Shown in pieces: positions 1-5,671 of a stretch of DNA of 5,991 bases. Both the position numbers and the translations under genes were made by a program. Origin of the DNA: an uncultured delta proteobacterium. Lineage in GTDB: Bacteria; RBG-13-61-14; DRUE01. The notes under the pieces are model-generated. The model had not been told where the DNA came from. It did no database searches and saw only the letters and a program-made list of their open reading frames with translations. The DNA lies in assembly GCA_903930515.1 (NCBI GenBank), contig CAIYYW010000139.1:1-5991 (forward strand). The letters are read 5' to 3'. Position 1 is the first letter of the stretch. The number at the start of each line of letters is the position of its first letter.

Positions 1-37
1 GAGTTTTGGAATACTTCATTTCCGACGGAAATTCCAT
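1..37 (-). CDS. gcvH: Glycine cleavage system H protein, N-terminal fragment (probable)
   Basis: Reading leftward from an ATG at 37-35 gives 12 complete codons, MEFPSEMKYSKT, with a partial codon starting with C at the edge, which would allow His. This matches the usual start of GcvH, where a Pro and a short acidic stretch precede a Lys/Arg-Tyr-Ser/Thr-x-x-His-Glu-Trp motif. GcvH carries the lipoyl-bound aminomethyl group between the P, T and L proteins in glycine catabolism in the cytoplasm. Support for the start is a strong Shine-Dalgarno (GGAGGG) six bases upstream and a candidate promoter further upstream. It follows the HIT gene on the same strand with 70 bases between. The lipoyl-lysine region lies outside the window, so the name rests on 12 residues plus context. 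Confidence 0.62.
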   Translation of the reverse strand, partial: MEFPSEMKYSKT

Positions 38-43
38 TTCTTA

Positions 44-50
44 CCCTCCA
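44..50 (-). promoter_or_regulatory. Ribosome binding site of the gcvH-like start
   Basis: On the minus strand TGGAGGG is followed by six bases and then ATG at 37. It is what identifies this ATG as a real gene start rather than a chance reading frame at the edge. Confidence 0.65.
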
Positions 51-68
51 TCCAGGATTTTACCTGAT

Positions 69-96
69 ATTGAACAAATATTTGCCCTTCTGTCAA
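69..96 (-). promoter_or_regulatory. Candidate sigma-70 promoter for the gcvH-like gene
   Basis: On the minus strand a perfect TTGACA (96-91) is followed after 16 bases by TTCAAT (74-69), which matches four of six positions of TATAAT. The start of transcription would fall near 62, giving a leader of about 25 bases. The box lies just after the stop codon of the HIT gene, so the gcvH-like gene may have its own promoter as well as read-through. The -10 is mediocre, so this is a candidate only. Confidence 0.42.
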
Positions 97-107
97 GCCC
101 CAAGCCC

Positions 108-452
108 TCAGCCGGGCGGCCAGCCTAATTTTTTGCCACCCAGGATGTGCATATGGATATGGAAAATTTCTTGGCCAGCGTCCGGGCCGATGTTGATCAC
201 CATCCGGTACCCGCTCAGGTCAATGCCCAAGTCCTTGGCCACTTTGCCCGTGGCCTGGAACATCCGGCCGATGATCTCCCGGTCCTGATCCGTGACCTCG
301 GACGGGTTGGCCAGGTGCCTGCGGGGAACCACCAGGAAATGGAACGGGGCCGCCGGTTTCAAATCCTTGAAACAGACCACCACGTCATCCTGGTAAATAA
401 GGTTCACCTTGATCTCGCCGGAAACAATTTTGCAGAAAACGCACCCATCCAT
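108..452 (-). CDS. HIT (histidine triad) family nucleotide-binding protein
   Basis: A complete 114-residue protein of the Hint branch of the histidine triad superfamily; such proteins are typically nucleoside phosphoramidate or adenylyl hydrolases of the cytoplasm. Seen directly: an N-terminal Cys-x-x-Cys (C4, C7) as in metal-binding Hint proteins, a VVPRRH segment at about 41-46, the triad HIHMH at 98-102 followed by hydrophobic residues, and the canonical C-terminus GWPPG. Length is normal for the family. The start at 452 is preferred over an upstream in-frame ATG at 491 because AGGAGGT lies eight bases before 452, the upstream extension (13 residues) is atypical, and MDGCVFC is the usual family start. 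It is transcribed away from the protease operon and toward the gcvH-like gene. The physiological substrate cannot be told from sequence. Confidence 0.95.
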   Translation of the reverse strand: MDGCVFCKIVSGEIKVNLIYQDDVVVCFKDLKPAAPFHFLVVPRRHLANPSEVTDQDREIIGRMFQATGKVAKDLGIDLSGYRMVINIGPDAGQEIFHIHMHILGGKKLGWPPG

Positions 453-460
453 TTTTCCCC

Positions 461-467
461 ACCTCCT
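461..467 (-). promoter_or_regulatory. Ribosome binding site of the HIT gene
   Basis: AGGAGGT on the minus strand with an eight-base spacer to the ATG at 452. It selects this start over the longer in-frame alternative at 491. Confidence 0.85.
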
Positions 468-480
468 GAGGATGAGATAT

Positions 481-508
481 TTATTATGCATAAATCCGCT
501 CCTGTCAA
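481..508 (-). promoter_or_regulatory. Candidate promoter of the HIT gene
   Basis: On the minus strand a perfect -35 TTGACA (508-503) is followed by an AT-rich stretch; TAATAA at 486-481 with a 16-base spacer is the most plausible -10, although it matches only three of six consensus positions. Transcription would begin near 474, immediately before the ribosome binding site, which would also exclude the upstream ATG at 491 as the start. Confidence 0.42.
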
Positions 509-555
509 GCGCAAGGCCTCCGGGGCTTATTCAATTTTAGGGTTCCTGTCGCCGG

Positions 556-580
556 CGGCCGAATCGAAAATCCGGCCGGA
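556..580. repeat. Short inverted repeats upstream of the ctpA promoter
   Basis: CGGCCG occurs at 556-561 and again at 573-578, forming a possible six-base-pair stem with an 11-base loop; the second copy is the centre of a perfect ten-base palindrome, TCCGGCCGGA, at 571-580. The palindrome ends 13 bases before the -35 of the ctpA promoter, a position where a regulator could bind. Palindromes of this length are expected several times by chance in 6 kb, so function is unproven. Confidence 0.25.
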
Positions 581-593
581 ACGATAAACCAAA

Positions 594-621
594 TTGAAAA
601 ATGGCGGTCAAATGATATAAT
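594..621 (+). promoter_or_regulatory. Strong extended -10 sigma-70 promoter of the ctpA operon
   Basis: TTGAAA (594-599), a 16-base spacer, then a perfect TATAAT (616-621) preceded directly by TGA, which is the TGn extended -10 element. Transcription should start near 628, leaving a leader of about 27 bases with the ribosome binding site in it. It is the only convincing plus-strand promoter in the window and probably drives all five genes to its right. Confidence 0.75.
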
Positions 622-638
622 CAAAAAGAATGAAATTG

Positions 639-645
639 AGGAGGT
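639..645 (+). promoter_or_regulatory. Ribosome binding site of ctpA
   Basis: AGGAGGT followed by nine bases and then the ATG at 655. This fixes the start codon. Confidence 0.85.
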
Positions 646-654
646 TTTTGCAAG

Positions 655-2055
655 ATGGCAGATCGGTTGAATAAAGGGGTTCTCCGCGTCGTCCTGTTGT
701 TGCTGTTCGTGACCGGTTTGAGTTTTGTCAGCATCGTCCTGATGGGCAGGCTCCAGGACGGACGGGCCGCGGCCCAGGACACCTATCAATATTTGGAGGT
801 GTTCAACCAGGCCCTGGATATCATCGGGAAGCGATATGTAAAAGAGGTCGATCCCAAGGATTTGTATTACGGGGCGATCCAGGGAATGCTGACCAAGCTT
901 GACCCCCATTCGGTCCATCTCCCGCCCGAGGCGTTCAAGGATATGAAGATAGACATCTCCGGCGAGTTCGGCGGGCTGGGGATCGAGGTCGGGCTGCGCG
1001 ACGGCCAGTTGACCATCGTCTCTCCGATTGAAGACACCCCGGCCTGGCGGGCCGGAATCAAGGCCGGAGATGCGATCATAAAAATTGACGGGGTATCCAC
1101 CGAGGGGATCAGCCTGACCGACGCAGTCCACAAGATGCGCGGCAAAAAAGGCACGCCCATTATTTTGACCGTCATGCGTCAGGGATTGGTGGAGCCGAAA
1201 GATTTCAAAATAGTGCGCGACATCATTCAGGTCAAGAGCGTTAAAACCGCGCAGTTGATTGACGGCAAATACGGATATGTCCGGCTGATCTCCTTCAATA
1301 TCAAGAGCGGGCAGGAAGTTCGGCAGGCCATGCAAACCCTCACCGCCCAGGCCGGGGGCAAACTGGCCGGATTGATCCTGGACATCCGCTATAATCCGGG
1401 CGGGCCCCTGGATCAGGCTTTGGAAGTGGCGGATGCGTTTATCTCCGAAGGCCCAATCGTGAGCATCAAGGGACGGATCCCGGAAGACAATAAAACTTTT
1501 TACGCGCATAAAGAGGGAACTTTTTCCGGTTTCCCGATGATCGTGATTGTCAATAATGGATCGGCCAGCGCCAGCGAGATCGTGGCCGCCTGCCTGCAGG
1601 ATACCGGCCGCGCCGTGATCCTGGGGATCAAGACCTACGGCAAAGGCTCGGTCCAATCCCTCTACACCTTAAAGGACGGCTCCGGGATCAAGATCACCAC
1701 CGCCTATTATTACGCGCCCAGCGGAAGGAGCATCCAGGCCGAGGGGATCACCCCCGATGTGCAGGTGGAGGAGCTGTCACCGGAACAGGAGGCCCTGCTG
1801 GAAAAGGAACGGGAGCGCGAAAAAGAAATGCGCTATGGCGAGGAAAAACTGCCCAACTACATCTTGCACCAGGAAGTGCTGCCCGGAGAAACCGTCGGTC
1901 CGGACAAGGACAAGGGCGCTCCGGAAAACCCGAAGTTGGAGAAGCAGACTTTTGAGGAAGAATTGCTGAATGACTATCAACTCCGGAGAGCGGTGGAGTT
2001 ATTAAGGAGCTGGGAGGTGTTCCAGGCTCAGTTCAAAAAGGCTGAGACCAAATAA
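655..2055 (+). CDS. ctpA: S41 family C-terminal processing protease (CtpA-type)
   Basis: A 466-residue carboxy-terminal processing peptidase that acts in the periplasm and degrades or trims envelope proteins. Domains in order: a basic N-terminus and one hydrophobic segment at about 9-30 (signal peptide or anchor), a helical region at 44-85 ending in the family motif KLDPHSVHLPPE, a PDZ domain at about 95-180 (EFGGLGIEVG, then AWRAGIKAGD), and the S41 core at about 190-375. The core shows LILDIRYNPGG (240-250), GSASASEI (302-309) and YGKGSVQ (328-334). By spacing to characterised CTPs the catalytic residues are Ser305, Lys330 and Gln334, all present. A charged Glu/Lys/Arg-rich helix (377-392) and a C-terminal segment ending in QLRRAVELLRSW follow, a usual length for the family. 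First gene of the operon; the next starts six bases after its stop. Its substrate is unknown; PDZ and active site look intact. Confidence 0.95.
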   Translation: MADRLNKGVLRVVLLLLFVTGLSFVSIVLMGRLQDGRAAAQDTYQYLEVFNQALDIIGKRYVKEVDPKDLYYGAIQGMLTKLDPHSVHLPPEAFKDMKIDISGEFGGLGIEVGLRDGQLTIVSPIEDTPAWRAGIKAGDAIIKIDGVSTEGISLTDAVHKMRGKKGTPIILTVMRQGLVEPKDFKIVRDIIQVKSVKTAQLIDGKYGYVRLISFNIKSGQEVRQAMQTLTAQAGGKLAGLILDIRYNPGGPLDQALEVADAFISEGPIVSIKGRIPEDNKTFYAHKEGTFSGFPMIVIVNNGSASASEIVAACLQDTGRAVILGIKTYGKGSVQSLYTLKDGSGIKITTAYYYAPSGRSIQAEGITPDVQVEELSPEQEALLEKEREREKEMRYGEEKLPNYILHQEVLPGETVGPDKDKGAPENPKLEKQTFEEELLNDYQLRRAVELLRSWEVFQAQFKKAETK

Positions 2056-2061
2056 AGCTCA

Positions 2062-3324
2062 ATGCCCAGGAAGAAGCAGACCGGGAAAAAAAGCGGGCGA
2101 AAAAGCGGTTCTCGCAAAAAACCGGGCTCTTTTTTTTCCAATTTGATCTTCTTTTCCTCTTTGGCCGGCCTGCTGGTATTTGCCGGATGGATCACCCTGC
2201 TTTACCTTCCCCTGGAAAAATTCCTCGCGAAAAACCAACAGCCGTCTCCGGGCAAACCGATTTCTCAGACAGGGTCGCGTCCGGACCCGGAAGCGGTGCT
2301 TGCTCAAAAAGGCCAGAAGCTTTTGCTCAAAACCCAGATGGAGCTGACCCGGAGTCCCTCAATCTTTCAGCGGCAACCGGTTTTTTCCGACTGCCCGGTG
2401 GACGAGCATTACCTCAATTGCCTGGAAATGACCTTCTTTTCCGACACCGATTTTATTCTGGCGGAAAAATCCATCCGGGGCCTGTGGGAGAGCGAAGCGG
2501 TGACGGTGAATTCCCGACCCGCGGCCGCGCCGAAATCCGGCTTGATTTTGGCCGCCATGAATGGTTCCCATCGGCTCGCCGAGATTGTGCTCTCGGCCTC
2601 TGCCCCTCCTGGACCGGCCAAGCCCGGCCCGGCCCGGCCGGCAATAAAACCGAGGTCTAAATCCGCCCGGGTGGCCATTGTGATTGACGATTTGGGAGAC
2701 GATTACCAGGCGGCCCTGGAGCTCGCGCGCATCCCCGGCCCGATCGCGATGTCCATCCTGCCTTTTGAAAGCAAGAGTCAGGAAGTCCTGGAACTGGCCA
2801 AGAACTACCATAAGCCGGCGCTACTGCATATGCCGATGGAGCCCCTGGAATCCACCGGGAAAAATCCCGGCCCGGAAGCGCTCTTGATCTTGATGAGTCC
2901 GGAACAAGTCACGCTCACGCTCGGGAAAGCCCTGGATTCCCTGCCCGGAATCGCGGGTGTGAACAACCATATGGGATCGGCCTTCACCGCTATGAGCGAG
3001 ATGATGGACCCGGTCCTGAAAGAGATCAATCGTCGCGGACTATTTTTTCTTGACAGCCGAACCTCCGGACGGTCGGTCGGGTATCAGCTCGGCCAGGAGC
3101 TGGGGATGAAAATTTGCGAGCGAAAAATATTCCTGGACAACCTCCAGGATCCGGAAATGATCGCGCAGAAATTAGCGGAGCTTTGCCGGATCGCAAAAGA
3201 AGAAGGTTTCGCGATCGGGATCGGGCATCCCTACCCGGAGACCATCCGGGTGCTGGGAGAGAGGATTGACCTTTTGAAATCAAGCGGATGCGAGCTGACG
3301 CCGATCCAGGAACTATGCCGATGA
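2062..3324 (+). CDS. Divergent polysaccharide deacetylase family protein (YibQ/DUF610 type)
   Basis: A 420-residue membrane-anchored protein with a C-terminal divergent polysaccharide deacetylase domain (Polysacc_deac_2). A very basic tail (residues 1-22) precedes a single hydrophobic segment (about 27-50), giving N-in/C-out topology. Then come a poorly conserved region (60-175), a Pro/Ala/Gly-rich linker (about 178-198) and the NodB-like domain (203-420). Visible motifs: IVIDDLG with Asp209-Asp210, LLHMPMEP with His256, GVNNHMGS with His303, FLDSRTS with Asp331, and GIGHPYPET with His389. These are the conserved positions of the family and suggest a metal site. The true substrate of YibQ-like proteins is not settled; a role on peptidoglycan or another envelope glycan is inferred. 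The start is the first ATG after an in-frame stop and precedes the anchor, but no clear Shine-Dalgarno is seen, so coupling to ctpA translation is likely. Confidence 0.93.
   Translation: MPRKKQTGKKSGRKSGSRKKPGSFFSNLIFFSSLAGLLVFAGWITLLYLPLEKFLAKNQQPSPGKPISQTGSRPDPEAVLAQKGQKLLLKTQMELTRSPSIFQRQPVFSDCPVDEHYLNCLEMTFFSDTDFILAEKSIRGLWESEAVTVNSRPAAAPKSGLILAAMNGSHRLAEIVLSASAPPGPAKPGPARPAIKPRSKSARVAIVIDDLGDDYQAALELARIPGPIAMSILPFESKSQEVLELAKNYHKPALLHMPMEPLESTGKNPGPEALLILMSPEQVTLTLGKALDSLPGIAGVNNHMGSAFTAMSEMMDPVLKEINRRGLFFLDSRTSGRSVGYQLGQELGMKICERKIFLDNLQDPEMIAQKLAELCRIAKEEGFAIGIGHPYPETIRVLGERIDLLKSSGCELTPIQELCR
3308..3311 (+). promoter_or_regulatory. Ribosome binding site selecting the xseA start
   Basis: AGGA lies nine bases before the ATG at 3321 but only three before the ATG at 3315 and downstream of the ATG at 3288. 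It therefore supports 3321 among the three in-frame candidates. Confidence 0.6.
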
Positions 3325-4739
3325 CTGAACCGTTGTTCCCGGCCAAAAAGATTTACCGGGTATCGGAGCTGGCCGAGGCGCTCAACCATAAAATGGAATC
3401 AGAGTTCAGCGAGCTCCGGGTCCAGGGAGAAATCTCCGGGTTCCATCAGCATAAAAGCGGACATCTCTTTTTCTCGCTCAAGGACGAATCTTCCAAGTTG
3501 GAAGTGATTATGTTCCGGTTCCAGGCCCTGTACCTGAAGTTCCGGCCCGAAGACGGGTTGGAAGTGATCATCCGGGGCCGCCTGAATTTTTATCATCCGC
3601 GCGGAGAGCTTCGTCTGATCGCGGAGGCGATTGAGCCGGTCGGACTCGGCGCCCTGCAACTGGCCTTTGAACAGCTCAAGCAAAAACTCGCCGCGGAAGG
3701 GCTTTTTGCCAAAGAACGGAAACGGCCGATCCCGGAATTTTGCCGGAGGATCGTTGTGATCACTTCCCCCACCGGGGCAGTGTTCCAGGATCTGCTCAAA
3801 ATTTTTTGGCAGCGGAAGACCCGGCTGGAAATCCTCTTGATCCCCTCGCGGGTTCAGGGGGAAGGCGCGGAGGTGGAACTGGCCGAGGCGATTGAGCTTT
3901 CCAACCGGCCGGAGATTGCCGAGCCGGTTGACCGGCTGCCCCTGGACTTGATCGTTCTGGCGCGCGGGGGCGGCTCGCTGGAAGACCTCTGGTCCTTCAA
4001 TACCGAGCGCCTGGCCCGCTCGATCTACAAGAGCCGGATTCCGGTGATGAGCGCGGTCGGACACGAAGTGGATTACACCATCTCGGACTGGGTCGCGGAT
4101 GAGCGCGCGCCCACTCCCACCGCGGCCGCAGAGCGGATCGCGCAAAGCCAACTGGATGTGATCCGCAGGCTTGACCAGGCCGGGAACCAACTGGCGGTTG
4201 AGCTTTTCGACCGGATGGAAGGATCCGAGGAGTTGCTCGAAAAATTTGCCCGCTCGTTTTCCCAGTTCCGGTTTACGCTCCGGCAGATGGACCAGGGACT
4301 GGTGATATATCGCCACCGGCTTAATGGCGCTTTGGTGGAAAAAATCCGCCTGATGAAAGAGCAATGGATCCAGGCCGGGCAGAAACTCCAGGCGCGCTCT
4401 CCGGCAATGTGGCTTCGGCAAAACCGGGAGAAAACCGCCGGGTTGGAAGCGGAACTGGAAGGCCGGGTCCAATCCCGGATCAGCCAGGCCCGCGAATCGG
4501 TCTCGCGCCTGGCCGGGGGCATCCAGGCATTAAGCCCGCTCTCAACCCTGGGACGCGGCTATTCCATCCTGATGAAGAAATCCGATCAAGCCGTGATCGC
4601 CGATCAAAAAGAGGTGGAAGTGGGAGACGAATTGGAATTGATCCTTGATCGCGGCGAGTTGGGGGTGAGGGTAGGGGGGAAGAAGGAAAAAAACCGCTGG
4701 GAAGAAGATGAGACGGAACCGGATAAAAATTCCGAATAA
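3321..4739 (+). CDS. xseA: Exodeoxyribonuclease VII large subunit
   Basis: A 472-residue large subunit of exonuclease VII, a cytoplasmic metal-independent nuclease that cuts single-stranded DNA from both ends to oligonucleotides in mismatch and damage repair. Seen: an OB-fold N-terminus (about 5-105, with RVQGEISGFHQHKSGHLFFSL), the catalytic core (about 120-270) and a long helical coiled-coil (about 280-400) ending in the family motif LSPLSTLGRGYSI (404-416). Probable catalytic residues by comparison with E. coli are Asp157 (TGAVFQD), Arg215 (RGGGSLEDLW), His248 and Asp251 (AVGHEVD); all are present. The chosen start makes an ATGA overlap with the deacetylase stop and has AGGA nine bases upstream; ATGs at 3288 and 3315 are in frame but poorly placed. 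The last 19 residues form a highly charged tail. The small-subunit gene xseB is not adjacent. Confidence 0.96.
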   Translation: MTEPLFPAKKIYRVSELAEALNHKMESEFSELRVQGEISGFHQHKSGHLFFSLKDESSKLEVIMFRFQALYLKFRPEDGLEVIIRGRLNFYHPRGELRLIAEAIEPVGLGALQLAFEQLKQKLAAEGLFAKERKRPIPEFCRRIVVITSPTGAVFQDLLKIFWQRKTRLEILLIPSRVQGEGAEVELAEAIELSNRPEIAEPVDRLPLDLIVLARGGGSLEDLWSFNTERLARSIYKSRIPVMSAVGHEVDYTISDWVADERAPTPTAAAERIAQSQLDVIRRLDQAGNQLAVELFDRMEGSEELLEKFARSFSQFRFTLRQMDQGLVIYRHRLNGALVEKIRLMKEQWIQAGQKLQARSPAMWLRQNREKTAGLEAELEGRVQSRISQARESVSRLAGGIQALSPLSTLGRGYSILMKKSDQAVIADQKEVEVGDELELILDRGELGVRVGGKKEKNRWEEDETEPDKNSE

Positions 4740-5667
4740 TTATTTCGCGCGCAAAGCCTGCCTGATCGGGATGGCTTTGCTGGCCGGATCTTTCTCGCCC
4801 GATCAAATCCGGCTCAAGTGCTTTCCGGAAAAAGAAGGCAAGTGCGTTTTTGAACAGGGACAGGCCGCGGCGATGGTCTTACGGCTGAGCCGGCCCGCGG
4901 AAAGAGTCGGCGCAAAAATCTGGGACAAAAAAATCATTTTTAAAAATGCGGATCAAAAAGGGACAACCTGGGCCGCGTTGCTCGGCACGGACCTGAAGCA
5001 GAGGCCCGGGGATTACTTTATAGAGGTCGCCCTGAATTTCGGCGCGGGAATGGATCATTCTGTTTCTTGGCCGATCCAGGTTCTGGCGAAAACCTACCCG
5101 GTAGAGGAATTGACTTTGCCCAAAGATATGGCGGAGTTTACCCCTGAAATCGTGCAACGGATCAACCTGGATAATAAAAACCTGGTCGCCGCGATGAGCA
5201 GGCTCAGCCCGGTTTGTTATTGGCAAGGGCCTTTTGTCGCGCCCGTGCCCGGACCGGCCACCGGGGCGTTCGGCGCCAAACGGGTCATCAACGGCAATCC
5301 CCGCAGCCCCCACACCGGGACCGATTTCAAGGCCGACCTGGGTCAGGCAGTCCGCGCTCCCAATGACGGCAAAGTGTCCCTGGTCTATCTGGGATACCTG
5401 ACCGGGAACAGCCTGATCATTGACCACGGCTGCGGCCTGTACTCGGTTTATTACCATCTCTCGGAAATCCAGGTCAAGGAGAGCGAGCTGGTGAAAAAAG
5501 GAGAACTGATCGCCAAAGCCGGCTCGAGCGGAAGGGCCTCCGGGCCGCATCTCCATTTCAGCGTCCGTCTGGAAAATTCTTATGTTGATCCGGTTTCTTT
5601 TCTCGCGCTCTCCCAAATGCTGGATCAGGAAATTCCCCAAGCCGACTCAACCAATCCCGGGCCTTGA
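4708..5667 (+). CDS. Exported M23 family metallopeptidase (LytM/lysostaphin type)
   Basis: A 319-residue zinc endopeptidase predicted to cut peptide cross-bridges of peptidoglycan in the periplasm. A basic N-terminus (1-16) and a hydrophobic stretch (17-29) form a signal peptide; a beta-rich N-terminal domain (about 35-130) with Cys38 and Cys46 follows; the M23 domain spans about 175-300. The zinc and catalytic set is complete: His202 and Asp206 (HTGTD), His250 (YYHLS) and His281/His283 (GPHLHF), so unlike EnvC-type regulators this looks like an active enzyme. There is no EnvC-like coiled coil. The gene overlaps the end of xseA by 32 bases. 4708 is the first possible start after an in-frame stop at 4672 and keeps the signal peptide; a purine-rich stretch precedes it without a well-spaced Shine-Dalgarno. 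It may be a substrate of the operon's CTP protease, which is inference. Confidence 0.94.
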   Translation: MRRNRIKIPNNYFARKACLIGMALLAGSFSPDQIRLKCFPEKEGKCVFEQGQAAAMVLRLSRPAERVGAKIWDKKIIFKNADQKGTTWAALLGTDLKQRPGDYFIEVALNFGAGMDHSVSWPIQVLAKTYPVEELTLPKDMAEFTPEIVQRINLDNKNLVAAMSRLSPVCYWQGPFVAPVPGPATGAFGAKRVINGNPRSPHTGTDFKADLGQAVRAPNDGKVSLVYLGYLTGNSLIIDHGCGLYSVYYHLSEIQVKESELVKKGELIAKAGSSGRASGPHLHFSVRLENSYVDPVSFLALSQMLDQEIPQADSTNPGP

Positions 5668-5671
5668 TCCA

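Noticed and set aside
3-128. A plus-strand frame open from the left edge to a TAA at 126-128, as a possible C-terminus of an upstream gene
   Set aside because: The minus strand of the same stretch holds a strong ribosome binding site and a GcvH-like start, which explains it better; the plus-strand peptide resembles nothing I recognise.
505-530. Possible hairpin or terminator in the HIT/ctpA intergenic region
   Set aside because: The best pairing (AAGGCC with GGGCTT) has a mismatch and no T tract follows; no intrinsic terminator is needed between divergent genes.
147-587. Plus-strand open frame (146 codons) opposite the HIT gene
   Set aside because: The minus-strand reading is a textbook Hint protein with a histidine triad and a GWPPG end; the plus-strand frame is its complement and runs through the intergenic region.
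505-1656. Long minus-strand open frame (383 codons) opposite ctpA
   Set aside because: It lies antisense to a clear S41 protease with intact motifs, has no recognisable domain, and its composition (rich in His, Asp, Gln, Pro, Arg) is typical of a GC-rich antisense shadow. Its 3' end also runs through the divergent promoter region.
2608-2642. GC-rich repeat-like sequence with several CCCGG units as a possible regulatory repeat
   Set aside because: It encodes the Pro/Ala/Gly linker of the deacetylase and is explained by codon use for those residues; the units are irregular.
3399-4472. Long minus-strand open frame (357 codons) opposite xseA
   Set aside because: Antisense to the conserved XseA core, no motif, no ribosome binding site, shadow-like composition.
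4879-5640. Minus-strand open frame (253 codons) opposite the M23 gene
   Set aside because: Antisense to a complete M23 domain with all metal ligands; nothing recognisable in its translation.
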